From DATJAJ01 sp035622335 (GTDB taxonomy: Archaea; Thermoproteota; Nitrososphaeria; Nitrososphaerales; Gagatemarchaeaceae), in NCBI GenBank assembly GCA_035622335.1, contig DASPVO010000089.1, forward strand, positions 1 to 58,165: 58,165 nucleotides of DNA, in the 5' to 3' direction. The notes below the pieces were generated by a model. That model did not search any database. It was not told the DNA's origin and saw only the letters and a list, made by a program, of their open reading frames with translations. Position numbers and translations under genes: made by a program. Position 1 is the stretch's first letter; each line of letters begins with the position of its first letter. Shown in pieces: positions 51,456 through 58,165 of the stretch.

Positions 51456-52724
51456 ATGCCCAAGCTTGAGAAGGCGGAGACCGAGCGCCAGTCCAATAGC
51501 AAGGGCAAGGTGGTGAAGGTATCGGCGGAGACGCACGCTAAGCTCGCGGACATGGCCAAGTGGGGCGAGTCGATGGACGAAGTGATCCAGCGTCTCACCC
51601 TCCAGGCGAAGGGGCTTGAAGACGTCGTCGCGGGACAGAGTTCCATCTGCTACATCGACGGGCACGAAGGGCGCCTCCTCTACCGGGGCTACGACATCGA
51701 AGACCTCGCCGCAAAGTCCACCTACGAGGAGACTTCGTACCTCCTCCTCAACGGACGCCTCCCCACTCTGTCCGAGCTGAGGCAGTTCACCGACGACCTT
51801 GTCTCGAAGCGCCCCGTCCCGCCGGAGGTCTTCACGATACTCAGGACGCTACCAAGGAACTGCGACGCGATGGATGCTCTGAGGGTGGGCATGTCCAGCC
51901 TCGGGATCTTCGACGACCCCATGTACTCCTCCCACGAGAAGTCGATGTCCATCGCCTCCAAGGTCGCGACCATCACGGCCGCCACCCACAGGCTGAAGCA
52001 CGGGCTCGACGTGCTGGTCCCGAGAGAAGACCTCGGCTACGCCGCCAACTTCCTCTACATGCTGACGGGGAAGGAGCCGAGCCTCCAGGACTCCAAGATC
52101 ATGGACACGATCCTGATACTTCACGCAGACCACGAGCTCAACGCGTCCACCTTCACGGCGAGGGTGATAGCGTCAACCCTCTCCGACGTCTACTCCGCTA
52201 TTACGGGCGCGATAGGAGCACTGAAGGGGCCCCTACACGGCGGGGCGAACGAGAAGGTGGTCGAGATGGTGCAGGAGATCGGCTCGCCCGACGTCGCCGA
52301 GGAGTACGTCAAGACCAAGCTCGCGCAGAAGCAGAAGATCAACGGCTTCGGCCACCGCGTCTACAAGACCATGGACCCGCGCGCGAGGATACTGAAGGGG
52401 ATGGAGGAGCACTTCGTCACGAGCGAAGGCGAGAAAAAGTACTTCGAGATACTCCGTAGAATCGAGGTCGTGCTCAAGACAGAGAAGGGCCTCTATCCAA
52501 ACGTCGACCTCTACTCCGGCCTCGCTCTGAACCACATCGGCGTCGAGAGCTACCTCTTCACGCCCACCTTCGCTGTCGGCAGGGCTCCCGGCTGGCTCGC
52601 CCACGTCCTGGAGCAGTACGCCGACAACAGGATCATACGCCCGCGCGCCGAGTACATCGGCCCACAGAGGATGGAGTACGTCCCGATAGAGAAGAGGAGC
52701 GAGGGGCCGGTGAAAAAGAGATGA
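51456..52724 (+). CDS. gltA: Citrate synthase with antitoxin-like N-terminal extension
   Basis: Condenses oxaloacetate and acetyl-CoA. 422 residues. Residues ~17-50 (KGKVVKVSAETHAKLADMAK and GESMDEVIQRL) resemble the short ribbon-helix-helix segment of VapB-like/DUF7557 antitoxins; the synthase proper begins near SICYIDGHEGRLLYRGYDI (63-81). Catalytic residues are present: His in LKGPLHGGANEKV, His in NGFGHRVYKTMDPRA, Asp in PNVDLYSG. The ATG after a TATA element makes the extension part of the protein rather than a mis-start. The stop overlaps the CBS gene by 4 bases. Confidence 0.95.
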   Translation: MPKLEKAETERQSNSKGKVVKVSAETHAKLADMAKWGESMDEVIQRLTLQAKGLEDVVAGQSSICYIDGHEGRLLYRGYDIEDLAAKSTYEETSYLLLNGRLPTLSELRQFTDDLVSKRPVPPEVFTILRTLPRNCDAMDALRVGMSSLGIFDDPMYSSHEKSMSIASKVATITAATHRLKHGLDVLVPREDLGYAANFLYMLTGKEPSLQDSKIMDTILILHADHELNASTFTARVIASTLSDVYSAITGAIGALKGPLHGGANEKVVEMVQEIGSPDVAEEYVKTKLAQKQKINGFGHRVYKTMDPRARILKGMEEHFVTSEGEKKYFEILRRIEVVLKTEKGLYPNVDLYSGLALNHIGVESYLFTPTFAVGRAPGWLAHVLEQYADNRIIRPRAEYIGPQRMEYVPIEKRSEGPVKKR

Positions 52725-53146
52725 GGGTCGAAGCGCTCGTCAGGAGGAGTCCCGTCACGATAAGCCCCAGCGCCACCATAAAACAGGCTGCCGAGGTCTT
52801 CGCACGCGAGAAGATAGGCCTCCTCGTGGTGACCTCCACCGTCTCACCCGCCAGAGCAGTCGCGGTCCTCTCGGAGAGGGACGTCGTCAGGGCGGTCGCG
52901 GCGGGGACCCCGCTTTCGAGCGAGCTCGACTCGATCTCCACCAAGAAGCTCATCAGCGTGAACCGTTCCGACCCTCTCTCAAAGGCGATCAGGCTCATGG
53001 TGGAGAACGGGATCCGCCATCTGATCGTCGAAAACTCGGACGGTTCGCTCTTCGGTGTCCTGTCGATCAGGGACTTTCTGAGAGAGCAGAGGATGCTCCA
53101 GGGGTTCCTGAAGGAGGAAGCCGAAGAAGTGCACGCCACCGATTGA
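52721..53146 (+). CDS. CBS-domain pair protein
   Basis: 141 residues made of two CBS modules: TISPSATIKQAAEVFAREKIG with VLSERDVVRAV, and SVNRSDPLSKAIRLMVENGI with GVLSIRDFLRE. Such pairs bind adenine nucleotides or S-adenosylmethionine and regulate partner proteins. The overlap with citrate synthase (ATGA) makes an energy-sensing role towards that enzyme possible, but this is inference. Confidence 0.9.
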   Translation: MRVEALVRRSPVTISPSATIKQAAEVFAREKIGLLVVTSTVSPARAVAVLSERDVVRAVAAGTPLSSELDSISTKKLISVNRSDPLSKAIRLMVENGIRHLIVENSDGSLFGVLSIRDFLREQRMLQGFLKEEAEEVHATD

Positions 53147-53243
53147 GAACTAGGCCCTTCTGACTACATCGATTGAACGAAAACAGCAGCGTACTCGTTA
53201 TTCGTTTAATAGAGGCAGCCTGCACTCATGTTTGGGACATTCG

Positions 53244-53513
53244 GTGAGGTTTCTTGTCATGTGGGAACATTGGGGAGGCGAGGGCGACGCTATCCCGCTC
53301 ATGAGGGATGACTTGCAGAGTGGAACGCTCGTAGACTGGGGGGCATTCGCGGGAGGGGGAAGAGGGTTTGCCATAGTCAAGGCGAACGACGAACTGGAGT
53401 TGCTCGCGCTCCTTTCGAAATACAGGAAGTTCGACATCAGAGCGGTTGACATCGAACCCATAATCTCTCTTGACCAGATAGAGAGAGCCTTGGGGAGAAG
53501 GAAAGCCGACTAG
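53244..53513 (+). CDS. Small YciI/DUF3303-like protein
   Basis: About 89 residues, ferredoxin-like fold pattern: MRFLVMWEHWGG, then DDLQSGTLVDWGAFAGGGRGFAIV and LALLSKYRKFDIRAVDIEPII. Similar to dimeric alpha-beta-barrel proteins such as DUF3303 or YciI; no catalytic residue can be named. The GTG at 53244 gives the canonical first strand; TTG 53232 is an in-frame alternative. A TATA-like GTTTAATAG lies near 53203. Confidence 0.65.
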   Translation: MRFLVMWEHWGGEGDAIPLMRDDLQSGTLVDWGAFAGGGRGFAIVKANDELELLALLSKYRKFDIRAVDIEPIISLDQIERALGRRKAD

Positions 53514-53570
53514 TCGGAACATCCGTCTCGGCCACCCCGATCGAGCTAGCCTTTCTCGACTGAGGCAAGC

Positions 53571-53577
53571 TTAAAAT
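53571..53577 (+). promoter_or_regulatory. TATA box of the nuoA-D operon
   Basis: TTAAAAT, the AT core of GCTTAAAATACG, 39-45 bases before the nuoA ATG. All four genes nuoA-B-C-D overlap or are 2-8 bases apart, so this is likely the operon promoter. Confidence 0.5.
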
Positions 53578-53615
53578 ACGATTTGACGCTCCTGAAATTT
53601 CTCAGGCATCAGTAA

Positions 53616-53993
53616 ATGCCCTATCCCTTCTTCGGCGACATAGGAACCGTCTTCGTGATGGGTCTCGTCGGGGTGGCCTTCACCCTGCCCGTGATAATCG
53701 TCCCCAAGCTCTTCGCCCCGAAGAAGCCCAACCCGATAAAGAACCTCCCGTTCGAGGCGGGTCAGGTCCCCGTCGGCGTCGGCAAGATGCACTACATGAT
53801 GCAGTACTACGCGTACCTCCTCATGTTCATCGTCTTCGACGTCATGGGCATGTTCCTCTACGCATGGGCGTCGGCCTACCTGCCCCTCGCGCTGGGGCCC
53901 GACTCCGACTTCGTCTTCACGCTCTTCATCGCCCTGCTCCTCGTCCCCATGGGGATTGCGCTTGCCCTCGCCGGAAGGAGGGAGATCTGGTGA
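53616..53993 (+). CDS. nuoA: Complex I subunit NuoA
   Basis: 125-residue membrane subunit with three helices. Conserved loop NLPFEAGQVPVGVGKMHYMMQYYAYLL (between helix 1 and 2, with E and C/Q region) and FDVMGMFLYAWA with the acidic residue of helix 2. The stop TGA overlaps the nuoB GTG by 4 bases. It is the first of the second complex I cluster. Confidence 0.94.
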   Translation: MPYPFFGDIGTVFVMGLVGVAFTLPVIIVPKLFAPKKPNPIKNLPFEAGQVPVGVGKMHYMMQYYAYLLMFIVFDVMGMFLYAWASAYLPLALGPDSDFVFTLFIALLLVPMGIALALAGRREIW

Positions 53994-55645
53994 GCGCCGC
54001 CGTACCCAAGAGCGGGACATACCAGGTCCTTGTGGGGAAGGTCAACGAGGTTCTCCAGACCGCCGTCGGAGACCCGATGAGGTACCTCGCGAACTGGGGC
54101 AGGCTCTATTCGCTCTGGCCCGTACACCTTGAAACGGCATGTTGCACACCTCCAGACACTCTGATCCTGGGAGACAACAAGCCCATCTCTTCCTTCGAAC
54201 CAGGAGATAGGGTCGTAGGGGCGACGGGTCACGTCAATGTCACCCGGACGTTCAGACGGGACTTCGACGGTGAACTTCTCAAAATCACTGGCAGAGGCAT
54301 GTTGCCGTTCCTTGTGACACCCGAACATCCAGTGCTAACGGTCGAAAGGAAGCTCCGGTCAGGCAAGGGCGAGTACACCGACGCGAGGGTCTGGAAGGTG
54401 GCCGACGAGCTTCGCAGCGCACCCCCGGTCAAGAAGAACGGACGCTTCCTCTATCCCACCGGAGAGCACGACTGCCTCCTGATACCGAGGATAGAGGGCT
54501 CGGTGAACCTCGCAACCGTCGACCTCAGGGCATACGCTACTCAAAAAGGCCTGAACATCGTCAGAGGGAGGGGCGAGAACCCTCCTCTCGACTTCCCACT
54601 CGACGTCGAGACTGCCTGGCTGCTGGGCGTCTACACCGCCGAAGGCTGGACCACCGAAAACCACGACGTCTTCTTCGCGCTCGGGCACGACGAGACTTCG
54701 CTCGTGCGGCACATAGAAAGGGTCGTGTCGTCCCTCGGTTATGCTCCCTTCGTCAAGGTGCGGGAGACAGGAGTCAACGTCAGGTTTTCTTCGAGCATCC
54801 TCGCGCGAGCCCTTCGTGAGTGGTGCGGCCATCTAGCCGAGAACAAGATGATCCCTGACTTCATCCTGTACCACACCGACCTCGGCATCCTGCGCGCGTT
54901 CATGGAGGGCTACCTTGAGGGCGATGGCAGTATCACGGTCGACCCTAGAGGTCCCGAATACCAAAGGGCGAGTTCGACCTCGCGGACGCTCTCCCTCCAG
55001 ATACAGCTTGCGTGCGCTCGCCTGGGCGTCTTCGCTAGCGTCAGACTCCTGAACAGGAGAGGGAAGTCTGTCATCCAGGGCCGAGTCGTCAACGTCAACG
55101 ACGCGTACGAAGTCTGGCAGCAGACCAACGGGAAGCGCCACGGTTTCGAAGTTCGCGACGATTTCATCGCGGTTCCGATAAGGAGCATCGCCAGAATCCC
55201 CTACTCGGGGCCCGTGCATAACCTCGAGACCGCTGACAACACCTATCTCGTGTCGAACGCGGTCGTCCACAACTGCTCGGTCGAGGTAGGGGCGGCAGCG
55301 GGGTCGCGCTTCGACATGGAGCGCTTCGGCGCGCTCGAGGCCTTCGGCTCCCTCAGGGCCTGCGACCTCATCATCGTGATGGGGACGGTTACGAGGAAGC
55401 TCGCGCCCCGGCTGAAGCTGATCTACGACCAGATGGCAGAACCGAAGTGGGTGATCGCCATGGGAGCTTGCGCAATAACGGGCGGCCTCTACTTCGACTC
55501 CTACAACGTCCTGCGGGGTATCGACGACATCATCCCGGTCGACGTCTACGTCCCCGGATGCCCACCCCGCGCGGAAGCCCTGCTCCAGGGCATAGTCCTT
55601 CTCCAGGAGAAGATACGCAGGCTGCCGAGCCTCAGCGGAGCGTAG
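53990..55645 (+). CDS. nuoB: Complex I subunit NuoB, precursor containing an intein
   Basis: Holds cluster N2, the last electron donor before quinone. The precursor is 551 residues from the GTG at 53990 (an in-frame start at 53864 inside nuoA is spurious). The N-extein (51 residues) ends LWPVHLETAC; the intein follows; the C-extein (123 residues) starts CSVEVGAAAGSRFDMERFG. Ligation recreates ETACCSVEVGAAAG, where the tandem Cys bind N2, with further ligands in VIAMGACAITGG and VPGCPPRAEAL. The mature length of 174 residues is normal. Confidence 0.95.
   Translation: MSAAVPKSGTYQVLVGKVNEVLQTAVGDPMRYLANWGRLYSLWPVHLETACCTPPDTLILGDNKPISSFEPGDRVVGATGHVNVTRTFRRDFDGELLKITGRGMLPFLVTPEHPVLTVERKLRSGKGEYTDARVWKVADELRSAPPVKKNGRFLYPTGEHDCLLIPRIEGSVNLATVDLRAYATQKGLNIVRGRGENPPLDFPLDVETAWLLGVYTAEGWTTENHDVFFALGHDETSLVRHIERVVSSLGYAPFVKVRETGVNVRFSSSILARALREWCGHLAENKMIPDFILYHTDLGILRAFMEGYLEGDGSITVDPRGPEYQRASSTSRTLSLQIQLACARLGVFASVRLLNRRGKSVIQGRVVNVNDAYEVWQQTNGKRHGFEVRDDFIAVPIRSIARIPYSGPVHNLETADNTYLVSNAVVHNCSVEVGAAAGSRFDMERFGALEAFGSLRACDLIIVMGTVTRKLAPRLKLIYDQMAEPKWVIAMGACAITGGLYFDSYNVLRGIDDIIPVDVYVPGCPPRAEALLQGIVLLQEKIRRLPSLSGA
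54143..55273 (+). mobile_element. Intein with LAGLIDADG endonuclease in NuoB
   Basis: 377 residues from Cys52 of the precursor to VVHN, with Cys+1 following. Splicing blocks are canonical: CTPPDTLILGDNKPI (A), FLVTPEHPVLTV (B, TxxH), VHNLETADNTYLVSNAVVHN (F-G, with penultimate His and final Asn). The endonuclease helices are AWLLGVYTAEGWT and FMEGYLEGDGSIT, with acids in place. The insertion divides the two neighbouring cysteines that ligate cluster N2. Its sequence is clearly different from the NuoI intein, so the two entered independently rather than by local duplication. Confidence 0.95.
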
Positions 55646-55653
55646 TCCCGCGG

Positions 55654-56178
55654 ATGAGCCAGGCGAGCCCGACGCCGCCCTCAGCCAAGCCAGCGCCGCC
55701 GCCGAAGCCTGAGCCGGTGCGCGCGAAGGAGCTCGCCGGGAAGATCACGTCGCGTTTCCCCGCCGTCAAGGTCGAGTACATGCGAGAGAAGCGCCTCAAG
55801 GTCGTCGCTACCCCCGACGCGGTCAAGGACCTCTCCACCTTCGCCCGCGACGAGCTCGGCTTCGACCATCTGAGCGTCGTCAGCGCCGTCGACTGGATCG
55901 CAAAGAAGGAGTTCGAGGTCGTCTACTTCGTGGGTTGCCTCTCCAGGCCCGGCTTCGAGGACTTCGTCCTGGCGGTCTCCGAGCGCGTCCCGCGAGACGA
56001 CCCGGTCGTCCCGACGCTGATCGGCGTCTGGGTCGGGGCCGACTACCACGAGCGCGAGACGCACGAGATGTTCGGGATCAACTTCCAGGGACACCCCGAC
56101 AACAGCCACATCCTCCTGCCCGAAGACTGGAACGACCTCCCGCCCCTCCGCAAGGACTACGTCTCGCCGGGGAGATAG
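55654..56178 (+). CDS. nuoC: Complex I subunit NuoC
   Basis: 174 residues, peripheral-arm scaffold. A Pro/Lys-rich N-terminus (residues 1-24) precedes the conserved fold; HLSVVSAVDWIAKKEFEVVYFVG and the signature GVWVGADYHERETHEMFGI with HILLPEDWNDLPPLRKDY are typical. The in-frame open stretch from 55447 overlaps nuoB and was not used; ATG 55654 is 8 bases after the nuoB stop. Confidence 0.94.
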   Translation: MSQASPTPPSAKPAPPPKPEPVRAKELAGKITSRFPAVKVEYMREKRLKVVATPDAVKDLSTFARDELGFDHLSVVSAVDWIAKKEFEVVYFVGCLSRPGFEDFVLAVSERVPRDDPVVPTLIGVWVGADYHERETHEMFGINFQGHPDNSHILLPEDWNDLPPLRKDYVSPGR

Positions 56179-56180
56179 AG

Positions 56181-57299
56181 ATGGCCACCGAGTCCGAGTA
56201 CTCTCCAGACTCCGACAGGATCATGGCCGTAGCGCTCGGCCCCCAGCATCCGGGCGCGGGCCACTTCCGCCTGAGGCTCTGGCTCGACGGCGACTTCCTC
56301 GTCCGCGCGGAGCCCGACCCCGGCTACGTCCACCGCGGGGAGGAGAAGATGGGCGAGTACAGGAACTACATCCAGAACGTCCCTCACCTCGAGAGGCCTG
56401 TGATCCTCGACAGCTCGAACATACTCTTCCCCTACTCCCTGGCCGTCGACGAGCTGATGAACAACAAGGTCCCGGTCCGCGGCGAGTACCTGAGGGTGAT
56501 CATGTCAGAGATGAACAGGATAATCTCCCACATGTACTACATAGGGATCTACGGCATATTCACGGGCCACTCGACGATGACAACGTGGGGGATGGGAGAC
56601 AGGGACTTTTGGATCGACCTCGCGGCGAGGATCGGGGGCGCGAGGGTGACCTTCGCCTACATCATCCCGGGAGGGGTCAGGAACGACATGCCCGAGGGGC
56701 TGAAGGAGAAGGCGCTCAAGACGTGCGACTGGTTCGAAAAGCGCATAGACGAGTACGACAAGATGTTCGTCAACAACCCCATCCTCCTCGAGAGGACGGA
56801 GGGGGTCGGCGTCCTGAGCAGGGATGACGCGATAAGCCTGGGGGCGACAGGGAACGTCCTCCGCGCCTCGGGGGTCAAGCACGACATCAGGAGGGACGAG
56901 CCCTACAGCGCCTACGGTGACTTCGACTTCGACGTGCCCACGCACACCGCGGGGGACTCTTGGGCCCGGCTCTACGTTGCGGTCCAGGAGATGAGGGAGT
57001 CGGTCAAGATAATCAGGCAGGCGTTCCAGAAGATACCGCCCGGCCCCGTCAGGCTGAAGCTCGGCCCGCAGCCGCGAGTCCCCGCCGGCGAGACTTACAC
57101 CCGGACAGAGGCCGCGAGGGGAGAGATGAGCTACCACCTCGTCAGCGACGGCACACCCCGACCCTACAGGCTCAAGATCGGGACCCCGAGCTTCAAGAAC
57201 CTGCGCGTCATGCCGCACCTGCTGCGGAACGTTCACATCGCCGACATACCTGTCATCTATTGGGGGTTAAATTACTGGCCAGTTGAGGCCGATAGGTAA
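56181..57299 (+). CDS. nuoD: Complex I subunit NuoD
   Basis: 372 residues forming, with NuoB, the quinone-reducing pocket. The N-terminal loop MAVALGPQHPGAGHFRLRL carries the quinone-site His region; YVHRGEEKMGEYRNYIQNV, a long helical core (MGDRDFWIDLAARIGGARV) and the C-terminal SFKNLRVMPHLLRNVHIADI follow. It ends PVIYWGLNYWPVEADR, a form of the usual aspartate-arginine C-terminus in archaeal NuoD, so the protein is complete. ATG two bases after the nuoC stop. Subunits E, F and G do not follow, fitting the archaeal 11-subunit enzyme that takes electrons from a donor other than NADH. Confidence 0.94.
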   Translation: MATESEYSPDSDRIMAVALGPQHPGAGHFRLRLWLDGDFLVRAEPDPGYVHRGEEKMGEYRNYIQNVPHLERPVILDSSNILFPYSLAVDELMNNKVPVRGEYLRVIMSEMNRIISHMYYIGIYGIFTGHSTMTTWGMGDRDFWIDLAARIGGARVTFAYIIPGGVRNDMPEGLKEKALKTCDWFEKRIDEYDKMFVNNPILLERTEGVGVLSRDDAISLGATGNVLRASGVKHDIRRDEPYSAYGDFDFDVPTHTAGDSWARLYVAVQEMRESVKIIRQAFQKIPPGPVRLKLGPQPRVPAGETYTRTEAARGEMSYHLVSDGTPRPYRLKIGTPSFKNLRVMPHLLRNVHIADIPVIYWGLNYWPVEADR

Positions 57300-57302
57300 T
57301 TA

Positions 57303-58165
57303 CTACCTAGTCGTGATACCTAACTGCTTCTGGGCCAATTCTGAAACCGCGTCCTGAACAAATTTACTTCGTGCCACTGCTAATTCTCGTTTGAGCTCAA
57401 TCCACCCCGTTGGAAAGTTGCTACTGTCGAGTTCTGCACTTCGAAAGTATGCACGTGCAACGTCGGCCTTCCTCTTTTTCTCCGAGTGCTTTACGGGGAA
57501 TTCACAAACCATCTTGGAAACTTCCTCCTGCCTATACAAAACGAGTCTAAGCAGAGTTCCCTCCACTGCGGTGGGAAGACGGCCGGGTTTTTGCTTAGAC
57601 CGAGTCAATTTGGGGTGGTAACCCTGCCCAACAAGGCAATCCTTTGCGATCTTCAGAAGATCTTCGCTTGTGTTGGAGATTTGGAGTTCGAATCCCGGGG
57701 AACTCTTCAGGTGCCAACAAATGGCACCTTCAGCGTCAACAAGGCCCGCTAAGAAATTGAGACGGCACTCCTTGTCATCTGGCACCCTTGGTAGCTCATG
57801 CAGATTCTTTCTAAGCAGAAACTCGAACGACCTGTCGAGATCGACTTCAACACTCCATTCTGCCTCGACAAGCTGAGCCCGCTTTGGGTACATGCGTACG
57901 TGTCCGTACCTTCCGAAAAGGTCATCGAAAAGCTGCGCGAATCCAGGTCGAGTTGTGCTTGAGCGAACCCTTATTGCCCGTCCATGCAATTCCACCGAGC
58001 AGTCGCCCCAGACAAATCCTATCAAATACATCCGCTCAGCTTCTTCACCGTTGAACGCGCTCTTCTGAAACTTGGTCACTTTCACTATCTGAGCATCAAC
58101 TTTGTCTCTCAGTTCAACTCCTCTTCTTCTCAGGTGATTGAAGACGGTGGCGGGACTCACAAGGC
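57303..58165 (-). CDS. LAGLIDADG homing-endonuclease-like protein, 5' end outside the window
   Basis: At least 286 codons, open to the right edge. It begins in view with a helix-turn-helix-like VSPATVFNHLRRRGVEL, then two LAGLIDADG-type helices: RMYLIGFVWGDCSVEL (degenerate) and LNFLAGLVDAEGAICWHL (good match). Between and after them are basic segments and GRYGHVRMYPKRAQLVEAE. Its stop codon lies 3 bases from the nuoD stop on the other strand. No splicing blocks are seen, so it is a free-standing endonuclease or WhiA/regulator-like relative. The base composition is visibly more A/T-rich than that of nuoD, supporting acquisition. Confidence 0.82.
   Translation of the reverse strand, partial: LVSPATVFNHLRRRGVELRDKVDAQIVKVTKFQKSAFNGEEAERMYLIGFVWGDCSVELHGRAIRVRSSTTRPGFAQLFDDLFGRYGHVRMYPKRAQLVEAEWSVEVDLDRSFEFLLRKNLHELPRVPDDKECRLNFLAGLVDAEGAICWHLKSSPGFELQISNTSEDLLKIAKDCLVGQGYHPKLTRSKQKPGRLPTAVEGTLLRLVLYRQEEVSKMVCEFPVKHSEKKRKADVARAYFRSAELDSSNFPTGWIELKRELAVARSKFVQDAVSELAQKQLGITTR

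Noticed and set aside
50315..51469. 384-codon plus-strand open frame.
   Set aside because: It is entirely antisense to the reductase and AlaX-like genes, has a His/Val/Leu/Arg-skewed composition typical of GC-rich antisense frames, and shows no domain.
53864..53989. Upstream in-frame extension of NuoB inside nuoA.
   Set aside because: It is the shifted frame of nuoA; the GTG at 53990 overlapping the nuoA stop gives the conserved N-terminus.
57240..57299. NuoD C-terminus suspected to be truncated by the neighbouring endonuclease.
   Set aside because: The ending PVIYWGLNYWPVEADR fits the expected C-terminus of archaeal NuoD, so the protein seems complete.
1..58165. CRISPR arrays, rRNA genes and transposase genes.
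   Set aside because: No regularly spaced repeats, rRNA core motifs or transposase domains were seen on either strand.

Overview
The window is a GC-rich archaeal chromosome segment. The archaeal assignment rests on topoisomerase VI, an aIF1/SUI1 factor, a RIO1 kinase next to a Dim2-like KH protein, V/A-ATPase subunits, TATA boxes about 25-35 nt before many starts, and tRNAs full of small introns. A 58-residue basic protein of a kind I associate with Thaumarchaeota and the NADH-module-less complex I suggest the Nitrososphaeria/thaumarchaeal part of Thermoproteota. This placement is inference from content; no rRNA is present. TTG is a very common start codon, with many genes apparently leaderless or overlapping the previous stop by 4-8 nt.

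Layout. 0-2.5 kb (minus): heat-shock operon grpE-dnaK-dnaJ (dnaJ runs off the left edge). 2.5-11.1 kb (plus): RIO1 kinase and KH protein, topoisomerase VI B and A, a small membrane protein, tRNA-Asn, an NTF2-like protein, acetyl-CoA synthetase, a membrane-anchored hypothetical, tRNA-Met and aIF1. 11.1-21.5 kb: membrane arm and NuoI of complex I (nuoH-I-J-K-M'-L-M-N), with an extra NuoM-like subunit and an intein inside NuoI. 21.5-25.1 kb: V/A-ATPase subunits I, C and K. 25.1-34.2 kb: prenyl synthase, hypothetical proteins, tRNA-Glu, a HprK-like kinase, a TauE/DUF1634 pair, a LigB/MBL/M20 operon, DUF429 and DUF998. 34.2-39.9 kb: complete threonine operon from aspartyl phosphate onward (asd-hom-lysC-thrB-thrC). 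39.9-49.7 kb: mixed housekeeping and accessory genes (VOC protein, tRNA-Leu, PolX-PHP, Lrp effector domain, M24 peptidase, proline dehydrogenase, ArsR regulator, gamma-glutamyltransferase, class III cyclase-TPR). 49.7-53.5 kb: tRNA-Arg, AlaX-like editing protein, geranylgeranyl reductase, a citrate synthase with an antitoxin-like N-terminus, and a CBS protein. 53.6-57.3 kb: nuoA-B-C-D, with a second intein inside NuoB. 57.3 kb to the end: a LAGLIDADG endonuclease ORF on the minus strand.

Most striking system. Complex I is encoded in two clusters about 32 kb apart, and both Fe-S subunits on the path to quinone carry full-length LAGLIDADG inteins placed exactly at cluster-ligand cysteines: NuoI at the third Cys of its second 4Fe-4S motif, NuoB between the tandem cysteines that bind cluster N2. 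A third LAGLIDADG ORF abuts nuoD. Neither subunit can assemble its cluster until its intein has been removed, so complex I activity depends on two protein-splicing events. In addition, all five tRNA genes contain introns, several at non-canonical positions (D-loop, anticodon stem, variable loop, T-loop).
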